Below are positions 23,550 through 32,519 of a stretch of DNA of 64,000 nucleotides, piece by piece (the first letter of the stretch is position 1; each line of letters opens with the position of its first letter). The position numbers and the translations under genes are program-made. The notes beneath the pieces are model-generated. The model saw nothing but the letters and a program-made list of their open reading frames with translations, had not been told where the DNA came from and did not search any database. This DNA comes from an uncultured Acetatifactor sp. (GTDB lineage: Bacteria > Bacillota > Clostridia > Lachnospirales > Lachnospiraceae). The DNA lies in NCBI GenBank assembly GCA_910577235.1, contig CAJTMX010000013.1:1-64000 (forward strand). Direction: 5' to 3'.

Positions 23550-24213
23550 CATGTACGGTGTAATCCTCAAAGAGAGCAAGGGAAATTTTATTCCTTACAC
23601 TCTGATGCATTTTCCGGTGGCGGAGTATGGGCGGCTGCTTGGGGCCATTCGTGAGGAGCGGCTTTTCACCCGGGCGCAAAACGGAGAGATCGGCTCAGAG
23701 GAGTTTTTGTCACATCTGGGCTATGAAAGCCCGGTGGAAACCATGGAGGATTATTTAAAACACTGGCTCACGCTGGATGAGGGATTTAAACCTTTTGCTG
23801 AGAGTTGGAGAAAAACATATCCCCAGAACAGTCTTGTGCTGCTCTCCAACGATGTTGCGCAGTGGAACGCGTATCTGATGGAGCTGCATGGATTAAAAGA
23901 GTATTTTGTGGATGCAGTTGTCAGCGGGCAGGTCTGTATGAGAAAGCCCCAGCCGGAAATTTTTCAATATACTCTGGAACGTCTGGGATGCGCTGCCGGG
24001 GATTGTATCTTTGTGGACAATTCGGCATCCAATCTGCGGGCAGCCCGGCAGCTGGGAATTGACACGGTGCATTTTAACCGGGACGGGGAGGACTATGAGG
24101 GCCGTCAGGCGGCGGATTTTGGAGAGCTGGCGGAAATGTTGCAGTGCGGGGCATTCGGAGGCGCGGGCAAAAGCCGGACTTCCCAAGGGCTCCGAAAGGA
24201 GCTGGGAAAATAG
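23524..24213 (+). CDS. HAD-superfamily hydrolase with altered active site
   Basis: 229 residues. The HAD motifs are: motif I 'LLIDMYGVIL' (nucleophile Asp about 9), motif II 'LVLLSND', motif III Lys in 'CMRKPQPEIF', motif IV 'DCIFVDNSASN'. In motif I the second catalytic Asp (DxD) is Tyr, which in phosphatases acts as acid/base. Similar changes occur in dehalogenase or epoxide-hydrolase-type HAD proteins (DFGGV), so it may not be a normal phosphatase. It overlaps the HTH-methyltransferase gene by 26 bases, so the two are translated together. The tail after about 205 is low in order. Confidence 0.8.
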   Translation: MEKRVLLIDMYGVILKESKGNFIPYTLMHFPVAEYGRLLGAIREERLFTRAQNGEIGSEEFLSHLGYESPVETMEDYLKHWLTLDEGFKPFAESWRKTYPQNSLVLLSNDVAQWNAYLMELHGLKEYFVDAVVSGQVCMRKPQPEIFQYTLERLGCAAGDCIFVDNSASNLRAARQLGIDTVHFNRDGEDYEGRQAADFGELAEMLQCGAFGGAGKSRTSQGLRKELGK

Positions 24214-24338
24214 GAAGGAATGGAAATAAACTGGATTTCTGAGTAAGGTCAACGTATTGCGTGTGAAAATGCCGATATACAGAGCAGAGGAAGAATAAGC
24301 ACAGAGGAGAAAATATACGCGGGAAAGGAAGAGAGAAA

Positions 24339-25178
24339 ATGGCAGAGATTTTGTGCTCTACAGGAGCATTGATTGGCAAAGCGAATAACAGGGATTATCA
24401 TATATTACAGAGACTTTCGGGGCAGTTACAATGCGACGGATATGAATTTATGATCTACAGCTCCTGGTATGAAGAGTGGGAGGTGTTGGCGGATTATCTG
24501 GCCGGGCTGGGCCTGCATATGCCGGTAGTCCACTGCGATAAGCGCATTGGGGAGAACGTCAGCTATGGGGAAGATATAGCCCAGACGGATAGCGGGGCCA
24601 TGGCAAAGTTTCGGATCAATTGCGAGCTTGCACGCCGGATCGGTGCCAAATCCCTGGTGATTCATTTGTGGGGCGGCATGGCGTCCGATCAGCATTTTGA
24701 AAATCATTTGCGCGCTTATCCCATATTGCGGGATATGGCGGAAGGATATGGGCTGGACCTGTTGGTGGAGAATGTGGTATGCAATCGGGAAAATCCTTTA
24801 AAACATCTCTGTCAACTGGCCAGGGAGTACCCGGATATCCATTTTGTGTGGGACACCAAGATGGCGGCGTTCCATCAGGAGGAAACCCAGCTGTACAGGC
24901 AGGAATATGCCTGGCTCTGGCAGCAGGGCCATATCCGTCACTACCATGTAAATGATTATGGCGGAGGCTATATGGACTGGGGCAGCACCATCGGCAAGGC
25001 TGTATTACCCATTGGGACCGGACATGTGGACTTTGACGCCTTTTTTGAGCACATACATCAGTCGAAATATGACGGCAGCTTTACTGTGGAGGCCACGGCT
25101 TTTGGCGAGGACGGCATTGTAGATGTGGAGATGCTGAATCGCTGTTTTGAGCGCATCAGACAGGGAATTGCCGGGTAA
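24339..25178 (+). CDS. sugar phosphate isomerase/epimerase-like TIM barrel
   Basis: 279 residues. The AP-endonuclease-2/xylose-isomerase-like fold is visible from metal-site residues in order: 'PVVHCDKRIG' (His), 'KSLVIHLWGG' (His), 'LLVENVVCN' (Glu), 'HFVWDTKMAAFHQ' (Asp, His), 'HYHVNDYGG' (His, Asp), 'PIGTGHVDFDAFF' and 'FTVEATAFG' (Glu). These line one metal-binding barrel. AAAGGAAGAGAG precedes ATG 24339. It may isomerise a sugar or sugar acid; the substrate is not determined. No linked catabolic genes lie directly beside it. Confidence 0.8.
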   Translation: MAEILCSTGALIGKANNRDYHILQRLSGQLQCDGYEFMIYSSWYEEWEVLADYLAGLGLHMPVVHCDKRIGENVSYGEDIAQTDSGAMAKFRINCELARRIGAKSLVIHLWGGMASDQHFENHLRAYPILRDMAEGYGLDLLVENVVCNRENPLKHLCQLAREYPDIHFVWDTKMAAFHQEETQLYRQEYAWLWQQGHIRHYHVNDYGGGYMDWGSTIGKAVLPIGTGHVDFDAFFEHIHQSKYDGSFTVEATAFGEDGIVDVEMLNRCFERIRQGIAG

Positions 25179-25219
25179 TACAGAACGGATTACAGATAGT
25201 GAGGTTTCCGCGCGCAAAA

Positions 25220-25846
25220 TTACGGAACATATAATTCCACAACCAGATCCACATATCCGTTTTGGTCTAAGTTCAACACCATTGGCTTGGTAGGTAGATC
25301 TTCTCCATGGTTCTGTTTCATATATTTGAAAAAGATATGAGGACTGTCAAATACACAGACGGCAACCAGAGACGGAAACGGTTGATTGAGGCTTTGCCCT
25401 GCCATCTGTGAATCCCGATTCCAGTTAATGATATGGAACTGCGTCTCGGGTTTGAGGGGCAAAGCCAGAATTTCATCTGTGTATTGCTCAATTTGGTAGG
25501 CATGATCTGTTGATTCGGAAAATCGGATGGGTTGAATGTATAGTTGATCGTTTAGCTTGTCAGAGGATAAATAGAGCCCTTTCATATAAAAGCTATAATC
25601 ATAGTCTCCTTCCATGGGATATATCAGAGGGTAAGAAACGGGTTTCACAGTGTCGGTAGTTTCCGGCTTTTCAGGTTCTGTCTCTGTGCTGGAAGACGTT
25701 TCTGAATGTGGTAAAGTTTCTCCATTCGTGGAAGGAGGCGTATGTGTCTGCGTATTATCATTAATGTTTTCTTGCCGCAATCCGCAAGCTGCCATACTAA
25801 AAAGTATACATATTGTAGTTATATAGGATTTTATTTTTATATTCAT
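25220..25846 (-). CDS. lipoprotein, paralogue of the next gene
   Basis: 208 residues. Signal with lipobox 'SMAACGL' (Cys about 21), then a Thr/Ser/Glu/Pro linker to about 72, then a globular domain starting 'YPMEGDYDYSFYMKGLYLS'. The domain shares long stretches with the gene at 25878-26465: 'LPLKPETQFHIINWNRD' against 'LPLKPETQYHIINWNRN', 'QSLNQPFPSL' against 'QSLNHPDPSL', and both end 'GYV.. V.EL..P'. I do not recognise the family. The gene is AT-rich compared with its left neighbour. GGGG site before ATG. Confidence 0.75.
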   Translation of the reverse strand: MNIKIKSYITTICILFSMAACGLRQENINDNTQTHTPPSTNGETLPHSETSSSTETEPEKPETTDTVKPVSYPLIYPMEGDYDYSFYMKGLYLSSDKLNDQLYIQPIRFSESTDHAYQIEQYTDEILALPLKPETQFHIINWNRDSQMAGQSLNQPFPSLVAVCVFDSPHIFFKYMKQNHGEDLPTKPMVLNLDQNGYVDLVVELYVP

Positions 25847-25877
25847 TTTTTTCCCCTTTACAGATGTAGACAGATTT

Positions 25878-26465
25878 TTATGGCAACCAGAGTTCTATTA
25901 CGGTTTCCACGTATCCATTGTCATCCAAATACAGACATAGCGGATAGTTCGCGAGATGTGCATTATAAGTATCACTCATAAAGAGGAAAAAACTGAATGG
26001 ATCATCCAATGCGCAAAGGCAACTTAAGCTTGGATCTGGATGATTAAGGCTTTGCTCCGCCATTTCTGGATTTCTGTTCCAGTTGATGATATGGTATTGT
26101 GTTTCCGGTTTAAGCGGCAAGGATATTATCTCGTTCGTGTTTTCTACAATATGATAGCTTCCGCCCTCTTTCTCTAAGTCTATGCCATACTTCGCAAGTT
26201 CCTCGGTTTCCGTTTCACTGATAAATTCAATAGGGCGAATATATATTTGGTCATTTTTTCCGTCTGCCGAGAAATAAATTCCTTGTAAGTAGAAATCGTA
26301 ATCATAATCGCCTTCCCATGGGTAAAAGTCAATCATGTAGGAATCCGTTTCCGCAGTAGAAGTTTCTGAGATAGATGCGATTTCTTCGGAGGCCGTTGCC
26401 TGCTGTGTATTGCACAGGATGACTCCTGTGAGTATAAGTAAAATAGTTATAATATATTTTTTCAT
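25878..26465 (-). CDS. secreted protein, paralogue of the lipoprotein beside it
   Basis: 195 residues. Signal peptide 'KKYIITILLILTGVILCNTQQATASE' with a likely cut after ATA or TAS; no lipobox, so it is released or wall-held while its paralogue is membrane-anchored. The mature domain (from about 48, 'FYPWEGDYDYDFYLQGIYFSADGKNDQIYI') matches the paralogue along its length. AAGGAG before ATG. The two arose by tandem duplication and then diverged in how they are anchored. Function unknown. Confidence 0.75.
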   Translation of the reverse strand: MKKYIITILLILTGVILCNTQQATASEEIASISETSTAETDSYMIDFYPWEGDYDYDFYLQGIYFSADGKNDQIYIRPIEFISETETEELAKYGIDLEKEGGSYHIVENTNEIISLPLKPETQYHIINWNRNPEMAEQSLNHPDPSLSCLCALDDPFSFFLFMSDTYNAHLANYPLCLYLDDNGYVETVIELWLP

Positions 26466-26587
26466 TATCTACTCCTTATAACAGGTGGTATGCTGGATTG
26501 TTTGTTATAAACATCCATAGGATGGCTTTTCCATTAAGTGGGTTGGAAAGCTATTTTATATAATTAAGATTAAGGAACCCTGTATAC

Positions 26588-27640
26588 TTATCGAAATTTG
26601 TAAAAAGTAATATCCATAGAACTATTGTATGTGTGATATACGTTGGACATTTTTATATTAGAATGCTGGGAATATTTAATGGTACTTCCGTCAAAGTATG
26701 TAACTATAGCCACATGACTTTTGTTGTTCCAAAACATTATTGCGCCTCTGTCAACTTCTTCTACACCAATAGTTTTTAGCCACCCCTTCTCTTTAAAATA
26801 CGGAATTATTCCACCGTTGTTTGCTCCAGTACGCATCCAATTTTTACCGCAAGTATTAGTATTTCCCCATATTGATGCGGGATACCATTCTCCAGTCACA
26901 TCAACAGGAATATTTCCGGCGTTAATGCATTTTGATACAAAGTTCGCGCAGTCACTATTGCCGTTACCTGCAAACTCCGGATCATCTGTCGCATGTTTTA
27001 TGGCGTAGTTTACTGCGGAAGACGCATTATAACCAGATATAGAAATTGGTCCATAAGGCACGGGCTCCATGAGCGATGTGTCAATATAATGTACTCCATC
27101 ATCATAGGTAAAGAGTTCCTGATATACCCTGTCCTCTTCTATTTTTATATATAGGGGTTCTTCTTCACCATTGAAATAACAGTTGTATATCTGCGGTTGT
27201 GATCCATCAATTATATTTATATGATATGAGAAAGCTGTTTCATATGGAACCTGATAGTAGGGTAGCACTTGGGCGAGATAAGCATCTATGATTTCCTTAG
27301 TTGTCTCCTGCTTGTCGGTATCCGTATAGTCAGCGGCAGCAGACTTCATGCCCAGTACAAAGGGGCTGTCTGCCGGATTCCTGCTCAGTGCCATATTCAA
27401 GGTAACTGTTGCCTCCGCCGATAAAGTGGTATCTGTTTCTGTAATATTTTCATATATTACGGAAAATCCGGAGAGTGTGTAAATGTCTTTATAATATGTG
27501 GTCAAATGTTCTTCCAACACATTTGAGACCGCATTCTGCCACTCTATGTCTGTAGCATATTCATTGGCAGACACATTCGTTATGTCAGAATAAAGCAAAA
27601 ATAAGACGATACAGATAATTAAAAACACTTTTTTTATCAT
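26588..27640 (-). CDS. secreted putative amidase-domain (Amidase_6-like) protein
   Basis: 350 residues, with a signal peptide ('VFLIICIVLFLLYSDITNVSA'). The C-terminal half (about 200-350) has the pattern of the putative amidase domain: 'YNASSAVNYAIKHATDDPEF', 'GNGNSDCANFVSKCINAGNIP' with the candidate catalytic Cys, and 'FWNNKSHVAIVTYFDG' with His. This is an NlpC/P60-like papain fold expected to cut amide bonds, possibly in cell-wall peptides. The N-terminal half (about 30-190) is of unknown type. AAGGAG before ATG. AT-rich, like the two paralogues downstream, with which it may form one imported block. Confidence 0.75.
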   Translation of the reverse strand: MIKKVFLIICIVLFLLYSDITNVSANEYATDIEWQNAVSNVLEEHLTTYYKDIYTLSGFSVIYENITETDTTLSAEATVTLNMALSRNPADSPFVLGMKSAAADYTDTDKQETTKEIIDAYLAQVLPYYQVPYETAFSYHINIIDGSQPQIYNCYFNGEEEPLYIKIEEDRVYQELFTYDDGVHYIDTSLMEPVPYGPISISGYNASSAVNYAIKHATDDPEFAGNGNSDCANFVSKCINAGNIPVDVTGEWYPASIWGNTNTCGKNWMRTGANNGGIIPYFKEKGWLKTIGVEEVDRGAIMFWNNKSHVAIVTYFDGSTIKYSQHSNIKMSNVYHTYNSSMDITFYKFR

Positions 27641-27966
27641 TGTAATACTCCTTACGTAATTTATAAATATGATTTAATGGCGATTTGATTCTAAATGCAG
27701 TACAGTGATATAACCCTTTTTGTATACAAAAAACATATTATATTAATTATAATAGTTTAAAAGGATATATATGTCAATACAATTTTTGCGTACCGACTTT
27801 TGCTTTCAAAAAAGCACTCATATTATTGTTTTTGGGGTTTACCTCTTTTAACCCGGCAACTTTTATGATAGTATGAGCAGAGACGGGAACGTATTTATGC
27901 CGATATCATGGGATGGATTTACAACGCATGAGCAGCGGCTAAATATATAATAAGGAGGACAGATTT
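27641..27966. other. 326-bp divergent intergenic region
   Basis: AT-rich on the left, and it must hold the promoters of the leftward amidase gene and the rightward alpha-galactosidase gene. I see no convincing -35/-10 pair and no gene. The last 20 bases hold the AAGGAGG ribosome site of the galactosidase. Confidence 0.5.
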
Positions 27967-29097
27967 ATGCTGGCAGAGAAAACACCTATGGGATGGAACT
28001 CGTGGAATACCTTTGGAAAGGACATCAACGAGCAGTTAATCATGGAGATGGCGGACGTCATCGTGGAAAAGGGCTATAAAGACGCGGGATACGAGTATGT
28101 GATCATCGACGATTGCTGGTCGCTGAAGGAGAGAGTGGACGGAAAGCTGGTGGCGGACCCGGCGCTGTTTCCCCATGGAATGAAGTATCTCTCCGACTAT
28201 GTTCACTCCAAGGGGCTGAAATTCGGTATGTATTCCTGCGCCGGTTTTATGACCTGCGCGGGATATCCCAGCAGCTACGGACATGAATTTGAGGACGCGA
28301 AGCAGTTTGCCCAGTGGGGCGTAGACTATCTGAAATATGATTTTTGCAATTTCCCCTCCAGCGGCAACGGCAAAAACGCGTATCTGACCATGGCTATGGC
28401 GCTGCGGGCCAGCGGCAGAGATATTTTGCTGGCTGCCTGTAATTGGGGCGTGGAGAATCCTTCCGGTTGGATGCGTTCCAGAGGGGCTCACAGCTACCGT
28501 TCCACAGGGGACATTTTTGATGTACCAAAGAGCTATAAGGATATTTTTAAGAGCCAGGTGGAAAATATAGAGAACAACGGCCCCGGGTGCTATAACGATA
28601 TGGATATGTTGATCGTGGGTATGCGCGGCAAGGGCAATGTGGGGCTGGACGGCTGCAGCGATATTCAGTATCTGCAGCATTTTGCCATGTGGGCTTTTCT
28701 GGGTTCACCGCTGATCATCGGCTGCGATCTGCGCAGTCTGGACCAGGCCAATGAGAAAACCCTGCTGTGTAAAGGACTTATCGACATCAATCAGGACCAC
28801 GAATACAGGCCCGCTTTCCTGCTTGGGCATAACGGGGAAAAGACCTACACACTGGCCAAGATCATGAGCGGCAACCGCGTAGCTCTGGGCTTTTTCAATC
28901 TGGACGCCACTAACGACTGGGAGAATACCATGAGTATATCCTTTGACGATCTGGGGATACATTCAGAGTCCGGCGTGGCGCTTAAGCTGACCGACGCTGT
29001 CACGGGAGAGGATCTGGGAATCTACAGGGACGGATACCGCTGTAGTGTGGATCTTGACTCCTGCAAGATTCTGGTGGGAGAATTGGTCTGTGAGTAG
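27967..29097 (+). CDS. GH27 alpha-galactosidase
   Basis: 376 residues; no signal peptide, so it is intracellular. The GH27 signatures are clear: 'TPMGWNSWNTFG' at the N-terminus, 'VIIDDCW', 'YLKYDFCN' with nucleophile Asp125, and 'RSTGDIFD' with acid/base Asp182. A C-terminal beta-sandwich follows. The DDCW aspartates that hold the galactose 6-hydroxyl are kept, which favours alpha-galactosidase over the beta-L-arabinopyranosidase activity also known in GH27. It would remove terminal galactose from imported raffinose-type or galactomannan oligosaccharides. AAGGAGG before the start. It is a lone gene, with no transporter beside it. Confidence 0.92.
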   Translation: MLAEKTPMGWNSWNTFGKDINEQLIMEMADVIVEKGYKDAGYEYVIIDDCWSLKERVDGKLVADPALFPHGMKYLSDYVHSKGLKFGMYSCAGFMTCAGYPSSYGHEFEDAKQFAQWGVDYLKYDFCNFPSSGNGKNAYLTMAMALRASGRDILLAACNWGVENPSGWMRSRGAHSYRSTGDIFDVPKSYKDIFKSQVENIENNGPGCYNDMDMLIVGMRGKGNVGLDGCSDIQYLQHFAMWAFLGSPLIIGCDLRSLDQANEKTLLCKGLIDINQDHEYRPAFLLGHNGEKTYTLAKIMSGNRVALGFFNLDATNDWENTMSISFDDLGIHSESGVALKLTDAVTGEDLGIYRDGYRCSVDLDSCKILVGELVCE

Positions 29098-29413
29098 TGA
29101 GATTCCGGTTGGCGCGCGGGCCGATGTAATGGCTTTTGGGCGGTGGGAAGATGTGAACTCTTCGGCCGGTATGCCGGCTGGAGAGCCCGAAGGCGCTGGC
29201 AGAGAGAAAAGATGCAGAAATTGTGGCAGGGCGCTGACCCGGGATGAGATCGGCCTGCACAAAAAGCTTTTCAACCGGGCGGCGGACTCCTTTCTGTGTA
29301 TTTCCTGTAGCGCGGAATATTTTGGAGTGGGCACACAGCTTTTGGAAGAAAAGATCAGGCAGTTTAAAGAGATGGGATGTACCCTGTTTGAGCGGCAGGG
29401 TACATCCCCTTAA
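29090..29413 (+). CDS. small zinc-ribbon-like protein
   Basis: About 107 residues if started at GTG 29090, which overlaps the galactosidase stop; later starts (29126, 29168) are possible. The conserved-looking part is the second half: 'CRNCGRALTRDEIGLHKKLFNRAADSFLCISCSAEYF', two CxxC pairs that would bind one zinc, followed by a helix. I do not know its job; short proteins of this layout occur in Clostridia. The last seven residues are encoded by a perfect hairpin (29374-29408) that appears to serve as terminator. Confidence 0.6.
   Translation: MSSEIPVGARADVMAFGRWEDVNSSAGMPAGEPEGAGREKRCRNCGRALTRDEIGLHKKLFNRAADSFLCISCSAEYFGVGTQLLEEKIRQFKEMGCTLFERQGTSP
29374..29408. terminator. hairpin overlapping the 3' end of the zinc-ribbon gene
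   Basis: GGGATGTACCCTG (29374-29386) and CAGGGTACATCCC (29396-29408) make a perfect 13-bp stem with a 9-base loop. It lies inside the coding end, with the stop codon directly after. It sits between convergent genes; the T-run after it is short. Confidence 0.6.
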
Positions 29414-29420
29414 GGCAAGT

Positions 29421-30125
29421 TTATTCACTGTCAACATAGAATCTTTCTCCGGTTTCCAGACACATACAGGCTAGCCTTCCATGTGCAAAGCCGCAGCCGC
29501 AGTCCATCATGTATACATTGTTAGCCTCATTGTGCCAGATGGAAGCTCCTGTTTCATCGCAGTAGGCGCCCGGAAACCCGAAAAATTCGGCGGTATTGTT
29601 ATGCCCGCAAAAAGAGATATATTCCGGGATGCCCGCCGTTGCAAACAGGTCGAAATACCAGTCTCCCATCAGATAATAGTCTGCCTTTCTCCATCTGCCG
29701 GGAGCGGAGGTCATGGCATGGGCAAAGAGGTATTCTTTTTCTCCCAGAGTCAGTCCGCTGTGCAGGGGAAGGCTGCTAATATAGGTCTCAAGCTGCCGCA
29801 TATCTGCAGGGGTAAGCCGCTGCCGCATCAGATCAAAGGAGTTGTATGAATAGGGCACACAATGCTCCTGCTCCCGCTGGGACAGGGAATAGTAGTTTCG
29901 GATATAGGCCGCCAGCCATTGGTCGTGATTGCCCCGTAGAGCGGTGCAGTGCTCTCCCAACTCTAACACTGTGAAATATACCCCTACCGGGTCCGCGTCC
30001 TCCCCGCCCCGGTCAAACAGATCCCCCAGAATATAGATATGATCCTCCGCCCCAAAAGAAATCTGTTTCAAGAGCTGGTGGAGCATTTTATTTTCGTTGT
30101 GAATGTCACCTACTACATAGTGCAT
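29421..30125 (-). CDS. PP1-like serine/threonine-type metallophosphatase
   Basis: 234 residues. Motifs in order: 'VVGDIHNE' (GDIH), 'ILGDLFDRGGED' (GDxxDRG), 'LRGNHDQW' (GNHD), 'LFAHAM' and 'FCGHNNT'. This is the bacterial PrpA/ApaH-like branch of the calcineurin superfamily, which either dephosphorylates proteins or splits dinucleotide polyphosphates. It is cytoplasmic. GAAGG lies before the start. It is convergent with the zinc-ribbon gene and the only gene of its transcript. Confidence 0.88.
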   Translation of the reverse strand: MHYVVGDIHNENKMLHQLLKQISFGAEDHIYILGDLFDRGGEDADPVGVYFTVLELGEHCTALRGNHDQWLAAYIRNYYSLSQREQEHCVPYSYNSFDLMRQRLTPADMRQLETYISSLPLHSGLTLGEKEYLFAHAMTSAPGRWRKADYYLMGDWYFDLFATAGIPEYISFCGHNNTAEFFGFPGAYCDETGASIWHNEANNVYMMDCGCGFAHGRLACMCLETGERFYVDSE

Positions 30126-30599
30126 GGCTTTATCCTTCCCGGAAAATGATTATTGTCCGCAGTTTATTTTCCTATGACCTTTTGTATCTGATCCGATCTA
30201 TTAAAACAAGTCATTATTCTTAAGAGACTTTATCCCTGAGGAGATTGTTTTGCGGCTAACTCCCAGTTTTTCCGTGAAAATAGCATAAGTATAAGCGCCG
30301 TGAACTGAATCATTATATCAAGGATGGATAGTGTATTATGGTATAGGCGAACCGTCCTCTTAACAGGCGTGATAGATTATTCTGTGCCTCGTCCCCAATT
30401 TTCAATACTAATATTTATTATATTCTCTATGGAGAAGGATTTCAAGAAAACTATAAAATAAATATTCTAAGCCATATTAAAAGGGCGGATTTACATCGGT
30501 CAGTTGATGTGATATAATGAAAACATTAAAATTTTCGACTTTTCCGATGAAAAATACCGGATTTGTGAGCGGCAATATTGACAAAGGGGGCTGTGTCAT
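30126..30599. other. 474-bp gap holding a promoter
   Basis: No supported gene. The right end contains a good promoter (30490-30518) for the small membrane protein. The rest is AT-rich with no clear repeat. Confidence 0.55.
30490..30518 (+). promoter_or_regulatory. sigma-A promoter upstream of small membrane protein gene
   Basis: TTTACA (30490-30495), 17 bases, TATAAT (30513-30518), 82 bases before the ATG at 30600. Confidence 0.65.
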
Positions 30600-30959
30600 A
30601 TGAACAGATTAACGGTTAAAAATCTCAAATTGATCAGGTACTTGATAATGTGCGCGGGCATAGCGGTAGCATTTATTCTGTGGCTTTACATTCCTTCTTT
30701 TGTTGAGAACAATCGCCTGATCCATTCCGGAGACGGAAAATATGGCTTAAAACTCAGTTTTCTTCTTATAGCCATGTTGCCGTTGCTTGGGCTGATACCC
30801 AGAAAGCCTGCCTCAGAGATCCACACAGACGATATGAACGAGAGAGCAAAGATAGAAGACGAGTGGGAAATGGAATCGGAAAAGATAAAAACCCTGCACA
30901 CCGCATGTTACGCTGTAGCGGCGTGCCTGATTATGATCCTGGTAATTGCTTTGGGATAA
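30600..30959 (+). CDS. three-span membrane protein, unknown
   Basis: 119 residues. Hydrophobic spans at about 13-33, 51-66 and 98-118. Between spans 1 and 2 a short outside loop reads 'NRLIHSGDGKYGLK', and between spans 2 and 3 there is a charged stretch 'NERAKIEDEWEMESEKIK'. The layout recalls DUF1648-type proteins, but I cannot confirm that. AAGGGGG before ATG. The esterase gene follows after 31 bases, so the two are probably one transcript. Confidence 0.65.
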   Translation: MNRLTVKNLKLIRYLIMCAGIAVAFILWLYIPSFVENNRLIHSGDGKYGLKLSFLLIAMLPLLGLIPRKPASEIHTDDMNERAKIEDEWEMESEKIKTLHTACYAVAACLIMILVIALG

Positions 30960-30990
30960 GGGTTTGGATAAGACTGGGAGGAACAGTAAC

Positions 30991-32505
30991 ATGTTAAGAG
31001 CGGCGGCGGTATTCAGCGACCATATGGTATTGCAGAGAGACAAAAAGATATGCGTATTCGGCCAGGGGGAGAACGGCAGGACGGTGCAGGTATCCCTGGG
31101 CGATGTCCGGGGCAGCGCCCCGTGCCGGGACGGGAAGTGGACCGTCTATCTTCCGGAGCGGGAGGCCGGAGAGGATCTGACCATGGAGATCAGCGACGGA
31201 AAGGAGACGCTCTGTTTTACGGATATCGCCGTGGGCGAGGTCTGGCTGGCCGGAGGACAGTCCAACATGGAGCTGGAGCTAAAGGACGCGGAGGGGGGAA
31301 AAGAGATCCTGCAAGGCGGGAACTATCCGCTGGTGCGTTTTTATTATACTCCCAAGCAGGCCTATAAGGGCGCGGATTTTGAGGAGGTGGAGAGAGCCTC
31401 CTGCTGGGAGCGGTTTGGAGAACGGGACGCGGCGAAATGGTCCGCCGTGGGATTTTACTTTGCCCGGGAGTTGGCGGAGCGGCTTCAGGTGCCCGTGGGG
31501 ATCGTCGGCTGCAACTGGGGCGGCACTTCCGCAAGCTGCTGGATGAGCAGGGAGGCCATACTGGCCCGCCAGGCCACCCGCAGTTATGTGGAGGATTATG
31601 ATAATTCTGAGGCCGTGCGCAAGTCTGAGGCGGAGCAGATCAAAGAATATCAGGAATACCAGGCATATCAGGAGGATTGGGACAAAAGGGCGGCGGCTGT
31701 CTATGAGAAAGAGCCGATGACGGCTTTTGACAAAGTCCAGGAGCTGATCGGCTCCTGCCGTTATCCCGGCCCCATGAACTGCGCCAACTTCACCCGCCCG
31801 GCAGGGCTGTATGAGACGATGCTGAAAAGGGTGGCTCCCTATACCCTCAGGGGATTTATCTATTATCAGGGAGAGAGCGACGATCACAGGCCCCAGGACT
31901 ATTACGAACTGTTAACGGGTCTGATCGAGCAGTGGAGGCGGGACTGGAACGACGACAGACTGCCGTTTTTGATGGTGCAGCTCCCCATGCACAGATACCA
32001 GCATGACCCGGATACCAGGAGTTGGTGCATCATCCGGGAGAGCCAGATGCGGGCTTTTCATATGATCCGCAACACCGGCATCGCGGTGGCTATCGACTGC
32101 GGACAGTTTCACGAGATCCATCCCAAGAACAAAAAGCCCGTGGGGGAGAGACTGGCCCTGCAGGCGCTGTGCGGTGTGTATCACGTGATCCCCGAGGAGG
32201 AGGCTTTTGGCCCCATATATCGGGATTTCCGCTATCATAAAGGCGGCATGGAGCTGACCTTCGACCGTGTGGGAGCCTGTTTTACCTGCCCGGGAAAGAG
32301 AGTGTCCGGCTTTGAGCTGGCCGGAGCGGACGGCGTGTTCAGGGAGGCAGACGTTGTGGTGCTGGAAGGGAACCGGATCTTTTTGGCCTGCGGGGAGATA
32401 GACGAGCCTGTTATGGCCAGATATCTGTGGACCAATTACGGCGAAGTGACGCTCTTTGGAGCAAACGGCCTGCCGGTGGCACCTTTCCGCACCCACGTCT
32501 TTTAG
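30991..32505 (+). CDS. SGNH-type sialate O-acetylesterase-like carbohydrate esterase
   Basis: 504 residues from ATG 30991 (GGGAGG site), no signal peptide. 'AVFSDHMVLQRD' at the start, 'GEVWLAGGQSNMELEL' with the catalytic Ser of the GQSNM block, 'GCNWGGTSASCWMS', 'FIYYQGESDDHRP' and 'FHEIHPKNKKPVGERL' with the catalytic His are the standard blocks of the SASA family. Enzymes of this group take acetyl groups off sialic acid or off xylan-type sugars. In this saccharolytic setting removal of acetyl from plant oligosaccharides is likely, but this is inference. Confidence 0.85.
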   Translation: MLRAAAVFSDHMVLQRDKKICVFGQGENGRTVQVSLGDVRGSAPCRDGKWTVYLPEREAGEDLTMEISDGKETLCFTDIAVGEVWLAGGQSNMELELKDAEGGKEILQGGNYPLVRFYYTPKQAYKGADFEEVERASCWERFGERDAAKWSAVGFYFARELAERLQVPVGIVGCNWGGTSASCWMSREAILARQATRSYVEDYDNSEAVRKSEAEQIKEYQEYQAYQEDWDKRAAAVYEKEPMTAFDKVQELIGSCRYPGPMNCANFTRPAGLYETMLKRVAPYTLRGFIYYQGESDDHRPQDYYELLTGLIEQWRRDWNDDRLPFLMVQLPMHRYQHDPDTRSWCIIRESQMRAFHMIRNTGIAVAIDCGQFHEIHPKNKKPVGERLALQALCGVYHVIPEEEAFGPIYRDFRYHKGGMELTFDRVGACFTCPGKRVSGFELAGADGVFREADVVVLEGNRIFLACGEIDEPVMARYLWTNYGEVTLFGANGLPVAPFRTHVF

Positions 32506-32519
32506 CGCGGAGGGTCGTG

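Noticed and set aside
29090..29167. First 26 codons of the zinc-ribbon gene as certainly coding
   Set aside because: This part has no family-like features and later starts exist, so the start is left open and only the CxxC part is relied on.
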